Source: Acinetobacter sp. N54.MGS-139
GTDB taxonomy: Bacteria > Pseudomonadota > Gammaproteobacteria > Burkholderiales > Burkholderiaceae_F
Assembly (NCBI GenBank): GCA_000980495.1
Contig: LARN01000056.1
Coordinates: 1-9,394, forward strand
DNA: 9,394 nt
Reading direction: 5' to 3'
Both the position numbers and the translations under genes were made by a program. Shown one piece after another: positions 1 to 5,930 of this stretch (its first letter is position 1; the number at the start of each line of letters is the position of its first letter). The notes below the pieces were generated by a model that worked only from the letters and a program-made list of their open reading frames with translations, was not told the origin of the DNA and searched no databases.

Positions 1-38
1 AAGATGCGAGGCCAAAGGAAAAATCCTAGAAAAGCTGT

Positions 39-128
39 CCAACCCTTTGAGAACAAAAAGCGGAAGATTGATATTTTCAAAAATTATGAAGCCAACGGTT
101 TTGAGAAAAACCAACGGAAATTTGAGAA
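39..128. repeat. Three copies of a CCAAC-N-TTTGAGAA motif
   Basis: The same two-part motif occurs three times: CCAACCCTTTGAGAA (39-53), CCAACGGTTTTGAGAA (92-107) and CCAACGGAAATTTGAGAA (111-128). The TTTGAGAA halves start at 46, 100 and 121, so they are 54 and 21 bp apart, close to whole helical turns. A fourth partial copy, TTTGAGAG, lies at 286-293. The array follows the stop of the small minus-strand peptide gene. It could be a protein-binding array, recombinase arm sites, or a chance duplication in AT-rich DNA. The function is unknown. Confidence 0.5.
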
Positions 129-144
129 TTTTTCTACATTAATT

Positions 145-273
145 TCAAAAAAATCCACCGGGACCGTAGCCCATCATGGGGCCTGCTCCGCATCCCCATG
201 CAAATGTTGCACCGGCGGCGAATGTAAGGGAGGCAGCTAAAGCTGCAGAAGAGATAACCTTTTTAGTATTCAT
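145..273 (-). CDS. Small secreted Gly-rich peptide, 42 residues
   Basis: I do not recognise this as a named family. The reading frame begins with ATG at 273 and ends with TGA at 145-147. An AAGGAAGG ribosome binding site lies about six bases before the ATG, which makes translation credible. The N-terminus is MNTKK, followed by a hydrophobic Ala-rich stretch (residues 6-22) and an ATFA site at 22-25, a typical Sec signal peptide for cleavage by signal peptidase I. The mature part, residues 26-42, is only 17 residues: Gly-rich, with one Cys (C28), two adjacent Met (33-34), and Trp, Tyr and Phe. Its start resembles the Gly/Met-rich N-termini of periplasmic Spy/CpxP/ZraP-like proteins, so it may be a truncated relative, but the long helical domain of that family is missing. 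The stop codon abuts a run of seven T. It is transcribed away from the recombinase gene. Confidence 0.6.
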   Translation of the reverse strand: MNTKKVISSAALAASLTFAAGATFAWGCGAGPMMGYGPGGFF

Positions 274-292
274 CGTTGTCCTTCCTTTGAGA

Positions 293-313
293 GTGGCGCC
301 AAATCAGCGCCGC
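293..313 (-). repeat. Small inverted repeat in the leader of the peptide gene
   Basis: GGCGC (295-299) and GCGCC (307-311) flank a seven-base spacer and can form a short hairpin, extendable on the plus strand by a G-T and a G-C pair to 293-313. On the minus strand it lies about 10 bases upstream of the AAGGAAGG ribosome binding site of the 42-residue peptide gene, so it would sit in that mRNA leader. A regulatory role is only a possibility. Confidence 0.35.
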
Positions 314-319
314 AGATTC

Positions 320-338
320 ACTATATCAGGCCTATAGT
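320..338 (-). promoter_or_regulatory. Extended -10 element overlapped by a dyad
   Basis: On the minus strand TGATATAGT (328 to 320) matches an extended -10 (TGn plus TATAGT, five of six bases of TATAAT). No good -35 hexamer is found 17-18 bases upstream, as is common for extended -10 promoters. The resulting leader for the 42-residue peptide gene would be about 40 bases. The -10 is one arm of a perfect 6-bp inverted repeat, ACTATA (320-325) and TATAGT (333-338) with seven bases between, so a repressor dimer could cover it. The match is by eye only. Confidence 0.35.
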
Positions 339-358
339 AGCCCGAATTTCGAAAAGTT

Positions 359-403
359 AAAGTTTGTTTCGGGTTTTCAAAAAAGCTTACAATTACAAAC
401 TTT
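359..403. repeat. 9-bp inverted repeat upstream of the recombinase gene
   Basis: AAAGTTTGT (359-367) and ACAAACTTT (395-403) are exact reverse complements separated by 27 bases. A second overlapping pair, GAAAAGTT (351-358) and AACTTTTC (398-405), uses the same right arm. The repeat lies in the divergent spacer between the peptide and recombinase genes, about 90 bp before the recombinase start. It could be an operator or a recombinase binding site. The region is AT-rich, which raises the chance level. Confidence 0.4.
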
Positions 404-445
404 TCATGCTAAATAGTTACATTTTCTCCGCTCTTCAAAATTCTC

Positions 446-451
446 TATACT
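446..451 (+). promoter_or_regulatory. Weak candidate -10 for the recombinase gene
   Basis: TATACT matches five of six bases of the sigma-70 -10 consensus and lies 43 bases before the recombinase ATG. The best -35 at a legal spacing (TTTTCT, 422-427, 18-bp spacer) is poor. No Shine-Dalgarno sequence is visible between here and the ATG. If real, the promoter is weak or needs an activator. Confidence 0.25.
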
Positions 452-494
452 TGGTCTCTCTTGGAATTTCTCCTTTTAGATACCGGTTTTTTCA

Positions 495-2054
495 ATGGCT
501 TCTGATTTCGACTTTGATCTTCCTCTGAATCAGTATTTTTTAGCTGAGATCGCGGAACATCTTGAATCTAAAGGAATAAATTGCCTAGACGATTTGATCG
601 ACGCCATGTACGAGGACCCCGAGCGCTGGGCGACGCGTCTGGACCTGAACAAAGAACGAAGCAACGGAATCCTTTCGTGGCTCTACTCTAAAAAACTCAA
701 CGGTGCTCCGATAGATTTCCCGCCGGTTTTAGAAACCCGAGCTCGGGACCTCTCCAAGTCCTATTACGGTCAAAAGATCGAAGACGTCGGCGCCCCGCTT
801 TGGTCCGAAATCAATAAAAAGCAAAAAGCCGGGCGCCGTCTCGGTCAGCCGCTTAAAAACGACGAAATACGTCCGCTTGAATTTTTAGCGCCTCCAAAAG
901 GCTTAGACGGTTCTTCAGGAACCAACCGAGGCGACCGACAGGACTGTGCCTTAAACGTCAACACCGACATTGAAGCTATTCGTCTCTGGCTTAAAGCAAA
1001 AGGCACCAATGCCAATACTCAGGCTGCCTATCGAAGAGAGGCCGAAAGATTTTTGTTATGGTGCCTCTTAGAGAAAAGAGTCGCCCTTTCCTCCGCTCGT
1101 CTTGATGAATGCGCGGATTATCTTAAGTGGCTCGAGATGATCGGCAGAGAAACACCCGAGAACTGGCAGAAATCCTGGATCTATCCGCAGGAAACTTGGA
1201 TCGGACCCAAGAATACGCCGCGGGAATCTCCGGATTGGAAACCTTTTAATTCTTCCCTTGCCTACACAAGCCGAAAAGCCGCCTCGACGATCATCCGACA
1301 GCTCTTTTCCTTCCTTCATAAGACAGGCTATCTGAAATTCAATCCTTTTGATCAGATTCCTGCGAAGGTGCGTTTTTTGCCCGGCGAAGGCAAACCTAAA
1401 GAATTTGCGGACCGTTCTTTATCTCCGGCCCAATGGGAGGAAATCGAAACACACCTTGCTCAGCTGCCTCTTGATCTTGTCCGCATGCGGCTCGAGGTTC
1501 TTTTTGTCTTAGGTAAGGAACTCGGTATGCGAGCGAGCGAAATGATCAACGCCCGCTGCGGCTGGATTGAATACTCACGCTTCGGCGATGAAGAAACTGT
1601 TGTCATCGACATTGTCGGTAAAGGCGATAAACAAAGACGCCTCCCGCTGTCTTCAGAACAAGTTGAGAAAATCTCGAGATACCTTGCTGCCAGGAAGCGC
1701 CCTCCGCTTTTTGAGCCGGCCGGAAAAGACGTCCCTCTGATTGCGAGCTTCCGCATCGGCAACAAAGGAGCGGATAAGGAAGGATTATCGCGTTCCGGAC
1801 TTTATATCGTCCTGCATACCTTCCTCGAAGAAGTGGCCAACGACGTCCGAAAGAAAAATCCGCGCGACGCAGCCAAGCTTCTCGGAAGTTCACTGCACTG
1901 GCTGCGCCATACCTTTGCTGTCGCCAGCTTGGAAGTGATGCCGGTCAACGTCGTTCAAACAGCCATGGGACACGCTTCGGTTAATACAACCACCAGGTAC
2001 ATCTCTCCGGATCAAACAGAGGTCCTAGAAGGATTTAAGAAGCTGAAATCCTAA
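495..2054 (+). CDS. Tyrosine recombinase / phage-type integrase with extra N-terminal domain
   Basis: A site-specific recombinase of the lambda integrase/XerCD superfamily, which cuts and rejoins DNA through a 3'-phosphotyrosine. All catalytic residues are present: R346 (GMRASE), K376 (VGKGDK), H468 and R471 (HWLRH), H493 (MGHAS) and the nucleophile Y502 (TTTRYI). The SAM-like core-binding domain spans roughly residues 155-295 and the catalytic domain about 310-519. An extra N-terminal region (about 1-130) has the look of the DUF3701 domain that precedes integrases in Burkholderiales, probably helix-hairpin-helix-like (residues 45-65). An in-frame TAG at 477-479 makes ATG 495 the first usable start. 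There is no clear Shine-Dalgarno sequence, suggesting weak translation. No excisionase, phage or cargo genes lie within the window. It converges on holB with a 4-base overlap. It may be the integrase of an element extending left of the window or a resident solitary recombinase; XerC/XerD are unlikely because of its length and N-terminal extension. Confidence 0.94.
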   Translation: MASDFDFDLPLNQYFLAEIAEHLESKGINCLDDLIDAMYEDPERWATRLDLNKERSNGILSWLYSKKLNGAPIDFPPVLETRARDLSKSYYGQKIEDVGAPLWSEINKKQKAGRRLGQPLKNDEIRPLEFLAPPKGLDGSSGTNRGDRQDCALNVNTDIEAIRLWLKAKGTNANTQAAYRREAERFLLWCLLEKRVALSSARLDECADYLKWLEMIGRETPENWQKSWIYPQETWIGPKNTPRESPDWKPFNSSLAYTSRKAASTIIRQLFSFLHKTGYLKFNPFDQIPAKVRFLPGEGKPKEFADRSLSPAQWEEIETHLAQLPLDLVRMRLEVLFVLGKELGMRASEMINARCGWIEYSRFGDEETVVIDIVGKGDKQRRLPLSSEQVEKISRYLAARKRPPLFEPAGKDVPLIASFRIGNKGADKEGLSRSGLYIVLHTFLEEVANDVRKKNPRDAAKLLGSSLHWLRHTFAVASLEVMPVNVVQTAMGHASVNTTTRYISPDQTEVLEGFKKLKS

Positions 2055-3094
2055 TTTTTACGCGCGTCAGCCAGCGTCTTTGCCCAGGTGATGAACAGAT
2101 CCTGGAGAACCAGACGTTTGCTTAAAGGATGATCTTTGCTGCGGTTGGCCTGCATCAGCGTTTGGTTAAATGGAACCAGCTTCTGAAAATCCGTACCCTG
2201 CGCCTGACGTTTATAAGCTTCGGCGTGTTCCGGAAAATACCTCGGCTCAGCACCGGAGAGCACCGCCATCAGATCCCAGTACCAGCGCTGCATGACGGAA
2301 ACCACAGGACCGACCGGCATATCCTTCTGAAAAGCCGACAGCACCTGAACGCTAGATAGCGCAGAGCCAAGAGCAAGCATTTCGAGATACTTGGCTTCGT
2401 CTTTTTTATCCAATGTGAGATTGGGGTCAGCCTCATGAATCAGAAGCGGTCTGCCGCTCAAACGTGTGAGCTCTCCCTCCGGATTTCGGACCTTCTGGGA
2501 CTTGAGGTAAGCGATGCCCTGCTCACGTGTAGGCGGCGTGCAGCGAACCAACTGGCAGCGGGAGCGGATCGTCGGAAGAATCGAGTTGATGTCATCAGCA
2601 ACCAGGATAAGTACTGCGCCTTCGGGCGGCTCTTCAAGCGTTTTAAGCAGGGCCGAGCTTTGGTCTCCGGACATGGAATCTGCCGGATAGATCACGACGG
2701 CTCGGTGGCCGGCGCGATGCGCCGTAACAGAAAGATATTCTCCGATGCCGCGAACCTGTTCAATCAGAATTTGTTTAGACAGACTTTTGCCCTTCGGAAT
2801 CTCTCCGAATTTACCGTTCCAGGGTTCAGGATGAAGCGCGGCTTCGGTTTCGCTTAATACGTAGCGAAGGTCCGGATGGTTTCCGCTGAAGATGAGTTTG
2901 CACTCCTCGCAGATTCCGCATGGCGCGCCGTCTACTGGGTGCTGACAAACTACGGCTGCCGCAAAGCGGGAAGCCAGTTCAAACACGCCGCATCCTCGCG
3001 GACCATAAATAAGGACACCGCCCGGAAGTTTGCCGAGCATTTTTGAGAGCACTTCGGCCGGCCGTTCCAGCCAAGGGTACGGGGCTAAACCCAT
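2051..3094 (-). CDS. holB: DNA polymerase III subunit delta'
   Basis: Clamp-loader subunit delta' (347 residues, the usual size), which works with delta, gamma/tau, chi and psi to load the beta clamp. The AAA+ fold is visible. The P-loop position reads GPRGCGVFE (31-39), lacking the Walker A lysine, as expected because delta' does not hydrolyse ATP. A four-cysteine zinc site follows (C50, C59, C62, C65; CX8CX2CX2C). LLKTLEEPP (149-157) and the SRC motif (178-180) are clamp-loader signatures. The start is firmly set: AAGGAGG (3102-3108) lies seven bases before the ATG, inside the end of tmk. The ATG overlaps tmk by 10 bases, so the two are probably translationally coupled. Its TAG stop overlaps the recombinase TAA in the four bases 2051-2054, leaving no room for a terminator. 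tatD, which often follows holB in proteobacteria, is absent here. Confidence 0.97.
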   Translation of the reverse strand: MGLAPYPWLERPAEVLSKMLGKLPGGVLIYGPRGCGVFELASRFAAAVVCQHPVDGAPCGICEECKLIFSGNHPDLRYVLSETEAALHPEPWNGKFGEIPKGKSLSKQILIEQVRGIGEYLSVTAHRAGHRAVVIYPADSMSGDQSSALLKTLEEPPEGAVLILVADDINSILPTIRSRCQLVRCTPPTREQGIAYLKSQKVRNPEGELTRLSGRPLLIHEADPNLTLDKKDEAKYLEMLALGSALSSVQVLSAFQKDMPVGPVVSVMQRWYWDLMAVLSGAEPRYFPEHAEAYKRQAQGTDFQKLVPFNQTLMQANRSKDHPLSKRLVLQDLFITWAKTLADARKN

Positions 3095-3690
3095 GTGTCA
3101 ACCTCCTTGAGGACATGCGCAGAGACCTCTTCCGGCGTTCCCTGAGCATCAATGACGACACAGCGCTCGGGTTCTTTCTTTGCGATTTCCAGATAGCCTT
3201 GACGCACTCTTCGATGGAAGTCTGCGTCTTCCTGTTCAAACCGGTCGAGCTTGCGGGACAAGCGGGCTGCTGCAACTTCGGTCGGCAAGTCAAAAATGAC
3301 CGTTTTGTCGGGCTTGATATCGGGATGTACGAAGTCAGCGAGCATCTCGATTTCTTTCAAGCTGCGCCCACGGCCGTACCCTTGGTAGGCGACAGAAGCA
3401 TCCGTGAAGCGGTCGCAGAGAACCCATTTACCGGCTTCTAAAGCCGGACGAATGATTTTGGCAAGATTTTCCTGACGAGCTGCAAACATTAGAAGCAGTT
3501 CGCACTTTGCGGTCATGGGTTCGTTTAACAGAAGCTCTCGGATCTTCTCGGCGCTTTCCGGACCGCCCGGCTCTCTCGTGCTGACAAAATCAATACCTTT
3601 CTCTTTGAGCGCATTAGCGATTACTTCGAACTGAGTGCTTTTGCCGGCGCCGTCCACGCCTTCAACCGTAATAAATTTCCCGCGTTCCAT
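3085..3690 (-). CDS. tmk: Thymidylate kinase (dTMP kinase)
   Basis: Phosphorylates dTMP to dTDP with ATP, an essential cytoplasmic step of dTTP synthesis. With the ATG at 3690 it has 201 residues, typical for the family. Walker A is GVDGAGKST (11-19). TREPGG (38-43) and DRFTDAS (93-99) bind the nucleotides, and the LID region DRFEQED...FHRRVR (149-163) carries arginines as in the E. coli-type enzyme. The residue after TREPGG is Pro rather than the common Thr, a small oddity. A TTG at 3699 would add three residues, but its spacing to AAGGA (3702-3706) is only two bases, whereas ATG 3690 has 11. The ATG also gives the canonical MERGKFI start. It is the middle gene of the mltG-tmk-holB operon, 5 bases after the mltG stop and overlapping holB by 10. 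Confidence 0.97.
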   Translation of the reverse strand: MERGKFITVEGVDGAGKSTQFEVIANALKEKGIDFVSTREPGGPESAEKIRELLLNEPMTAKCELLLMFAARQENLAKIIRPALEAGKWVLCDRFTDASVAYQGYGRGRSLKEIEMLADFVHPDIKPDKTVIFDLPTEVAAARLSRKLDRFEQEDADFHRRVRQGYLEIAKKEPERCVVIDAQGTPEEVSAHVLKEVDTWV

Positions 3691-3695
3691 GATAA

Positions 3696-4715
3696 TCAAA
3701 GTCCTTGGCTTCTGAGATACTTCTGCACGGCCGCATTATGCTCTTTGAGTGTCTTAGAGAATTTAGTCTGGCCGCTCTTGCCCATGGCCACAAAGTATAA
3801 ATAATCCGTATCAGCCGGGTGTGCGGCCGCTTCAATCGCGGCTAAGCCGGGGTTGCAGATCGGCGTCGGGGGAAGACCCGGACGCGTGTAGGTGTTATAC
3901 GGATGGTCCGTTCTCAGGTGTTTCTTTGTGATTTTGCCGTCAAAGTTTTCGATTCCGTAAGTTACCGTCGGGTCAGTCTGAAGCAGCATGCCGCGCTTCA
4001 AACGATTGTTAAAGACGCTGGAGACTAAAGCGCGATCGGAGTTCTGACCGGTTTCTTTTTCAATAATGCTGGCGAGGATCAATAGTTCATAGGGAGATTT
4101 AACGGCAACATTCGGGGAACGTGTTTCCCAAGCCTTGCTAATGCGTTCCTGCTGCGCGCGGTAAGCGCGTCTTAACACCAGCGTATCGGGAGAACCTTTA
4201 GCAAATACAAAAGTATCTGTGGCGAACTGCCCCTCCGGGTGCGTGCCTTCCGGCGCGTGGACGGTGGACATGACTGTTTTGAGGTCAAGATCGGGGTCCG
4301 CGTGATCTAAATCTTCAGAGTTTTTAATGCGTGTCAGGAATTTTGCAGTTTCTGTACCCTCAACCAGTGTGAACTTGCTCATGATCACATCGCCGGAGGC
4401 GAACTTATCGACGATCTCTCTGATCGTTGAAGGATTCGGGATTCGGTAGTAACCGACATGAACCGATTTGTCCTGATCGTAAAAAGAGAATGCTCGGGTA
4501 AGGATTGACGGATCAACATCTGCCCCGGCTTGCTTGAGCGAGTTGGCAATTGAGCGGATCGTACTGCCCTTGTCTACTTTAATCACGACCTCCGGAGGGT
4601 TTCCTTCAAAAGGCACCGGCCGCACGTTTACGTAATAGTAAGCACCGCCGAGAAGTCCGAACGCCAGCACGGCTACAAGGCCGCAGGCGGCCAGCAGTTT
4701 GACCACAAATCTCAT
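3696..4715 (-). CDS. mltG: Endolytic peptidoglycan transglycosylase MltG
   Basis: Inner-membrane endolytic transglycosylase that cuts nascent glycan strands and is thought to set their length (YceG family). With the ATG at 4715 it has 339 residues, matching E. coli MltG in size. A single N-terminal membrane segment (about 5-27) leaves the catalytic part in the periplasm. A LysM-like subdomain lies around 40-70. The catalytic glutamate is E219 in LASIIEKET, equivalent to E. coli E218, followed by FNNRL, LQTDPTVTYG, YNTYTRPGLPP and AAAHPADTDYLYF, all family hallmarks. TTG 4727 and GTG 4721 are in-frame alternatives. The ATG is preferred because it gives the usual short positively charged N-terminus, but no start has a strong ribosome binding site. 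It is first in the mltG-tmk-holB operon and divergent from ygfZ. Confidence 0.96.
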   Translation of the reverse strand: MRFVVKLLAACGLVAVLAFGLLGGAYYYVNVRPVPFEGNPPEVVIKVDKGSTIRSIANSLKQAGADVDPSILTRAFSFYDQDKSVHVGYYRIPNPSTIREIVDKFASGDVIMSKFTLVEGTETAKFLTRIKNSEDLDHADPDLDLKTVMSTVHAPEGTHPEGQFATDTFVFAKGSPDTLVLRRAYRAQQERISKAWETRSPNVAVKSPYELLILASIIEKETGQNSDRALVSSVFNNRLKRGMLLQTDPTVTYGIENFDGKITKKHLRTDHPYNTYTRPGLPPTPICNPGLAAIEAAAHPADTDYLYFVAMGKSGQTKFSKTLKEHNAAVQKYLRSQGL

Positions 4716-4862
4716 ACTCACACGCAATTGAATTAATACAACTCAAACAAGCATGATAGCGACAATTTGAGATTTGTCTGCTCACTTTGTCGAGGCTGTC
4801 AGTCGTAATTGTTTTCGATCTGTTAATTTATCGACATGTTTTGATTAAGGAGTAATGCACAA
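4716..4862. promoter_or_regulatory. Divergent mltG/ygfZ intergenic region
   Basis: These 147 bases must hold promoters for both directions. On the minus strand TATCAT (five of six -10 bases, 4753-4758) lies about 40 bases before the mltG ATG, without a convincing -35. For ygfZ no hexamer pair stands out. AAGGAG (4847-4852) is a good ribosome binding site 10 bases before the ygfZ ATG. A weak inverted repeat TCGAT (4815-4819) / ATCGA (4830-4834) precedes it. I see no riboswitch or RNA gene. Confidence 0.4.
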
Positions 4863-5777
4863 ATGAGCATGCTTGAACTAAATTCCTGGACATTCAGCGA
4901 AGAACAAGATTTTGTATTTGTCGCTGTTCGCGGCGAAGACGCTGAAAACTTTCTCCAAGGAATGCTGACCCAGAATGTAAAGACAATGGGACCGACAGAC
5001 GCTCGCTGGACGGCTGCTTGCAACCACCAAGGACGTACCGCCGCTACCTCTTTAATCGTCAGAATCCCGAACGGCTTCGGAATGCTTATGCCGAAATCCA
5101 TTTCTCAGGACGAAGTCGATCGTCTGAGCAAGTTCATTTTGAGAAGCAAAGTCGAAATCGAAATTCTTCCCGAACCGATCACCTATTTCTGCTCCGACGA
5201 TGCCAAGGCTATCGACCGTCCGTGCCCGGCCCTTCCGCGCGAACCGATGCAGGCCTTTGTCGGTGATTCCGTTATCGTTGTTCGTCTTCCCTCCAATGAC
5301 GCACAGGGAATGCACGGCAAATTTGTCGCCATCGGAAAGATCCCTGATGACATGTACGCTCCGATCAAAGCCCACAACCGCCTGGCTCGCTCCCTGATGG
5401 AAGAAGGTATTGCATTAATCGAGAAACCCGAATCTCTCGAATGGCTGCCGCAGGCACTGAATATGGACTTGATCGGCGGTATTGCCTTTAACAAAGGCTG
5501 CTACACCGGTCAGGAGATCATCTCCAAGACTGAAAACCTGGGCAAGGTAAAACGCCGTATGTTCTTAGGCGTTGCCAGAGGCGTTAAGGATCTCGACGAA
5601 GGCACGGAAGTCTTCATGGAAAACGAACCGATGGGACGCGTTATTCAGAGCGACGGCGAGCATTTCCTGTTTGTCCTGACTTATGAATATATGGATTCCG
5701 AACTTTATGTTAAAGATGTCCCGGTAGAAATCCTGCCGCTGCCTTATGAAGTCACAGTTCCTGCCAGCGTGATCTAA
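4863..5777 (+). CDS. ygfZ: Folate-binding protein YgfZ, Fe-S cluster maintenance and tRNA modification
   Basis: A member of the YgfZ/GcvT-like family, which binds tetrahydrofolate and supports synthesis or repair of Fe-S enzymes, including the tRNA-modifying enzyme MiaB. It is cytoplasmic. The signature K-G-C-Y-T-G-Q-E is complete at residues 211-218, with the essential cysteine at C213 (E. coli C228). N-terminal features such as FLQGMLTQN (30-38) and NHQGR (54-58) fit the GcvT-like fold. At 304 residues it is close to the bacterial norm. The start at ATG 4863 has AAGGAG ten bases upstream; an ATG two codons later would have 16 bases and is less likely. It is divergent from mltG, a gene pairing I know from Burkholderiales, and ends 23 bases before an intrinsic terminator, so it is probably monocistronic. 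Confidence 0.95.
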   Translation: MSMLELNSWTFSEEQDFVFVAVRGEDAENFLQGMLTQNVKTMGPTDARWTAACNHQGRTAATSLIVRIPNGFGMLMPKSISQDEVDRLSKFILRSKVEIEILPEPITYFCSDDAKAIDRPCPALPREPMQAFVGDSVIVVRLPSNDAQGMHGKFVAIGKIPDDMYAPIKAHNRLARSLMEEGIALIEKPESLEWLPQALNMDLIGGIAFNKGCYTGQEIISKTENLGKVKRRMFLGVARGVKDLDEGTEVFMENEPMGRVIQSDGEHFLFVLTYEYMDSELYVKDVPVEILPLPYEVTVPASVI

Positions 5778-5800
5778 TCTAAACGCTTTTCTCTAAAACA

Positions 5801-5826
5801 CCGGAGTTCGTCAGCTCCGGTTTTTT
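5801..5826 (+). terminator. Rho-independent terminator of ygfZ
   Basis: CCGGAG (5801-5806) pairs with CTCCGG (5815-5820) around an eight-base loop, with a possible extra T-G pair inside. It is followed at once by six T (5821-5826). It begins 23 bases after the ygfZ stop. The opposite strand has only a short broken T-run, so action is mainly rightward. Confidence 0.9.
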
Positions 5827-5891
5827 GTTGTCTCATTCTTTTTGAAAAAACTTCTTCATTGCCTGCCGCACAACGCTTTCTCCTCCTTGAT

Positions 5892-5897
5892 TAGAAT
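5892..5897 (+). promoter_or_regulatory. Candidate -10 for the methyltransferase gene
   Basis: TAGAAT matches five of six -10 bases and lies in the only spacer between the ygfZ terminator and the methyltransferase gene. The -35 position (5869-5874, CACAAC) is poor. Initiation would be near 5904, which favours the later of the possible translation starts (GTG 5913 or ATG 5931) over TTG 5907. Confidence 0.3.
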
Positions 5898-5930
5898 GAA
5901 GGATTCTTGATTGTGTTTTACGGAGCGGAG

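Noticed and set aside
4..240. Plus-strand frame of 78 codons
   Set aside because: It lies antisense to the 42-residue peptide gene, which has a proper ribosome binding site and signal peptide. The composition is Lys-rich from AT-rich DNA and then Cys-rich from reading the Gly-rich gene backwards. No family resemblance.
1460..1893. Long minus-strand frames inside the recombinase gene
   Set aside because: They are antisense shadows of the conserved catalytic domain, with no ribosome binding sites or family features.
2129..3441. Plus-strand frames across holB and tmk
   Set aside because: They lie antisense to genes with clear family motifs and show no motifs of their own.
4855..4866. Three-codon ORF (ATG CAC AAA TGA) whose stop overlaps the ygfZ start
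   Set aside because: Only two bases separate its ATG from AAGGAG, too close for efficient initiation; the ygfZ ATG has the better spacing. Probably chance.
5838..5876. Minus-strand 12-codon ORF (GTG start) preceded by AAGGAGGAG
   Set aside because: The Shine-Dalgarno match is strong, but the frame is very short, no promoter is visible and the frame stays open upstream as antisense of the methyltransferase start. The match may be chance.
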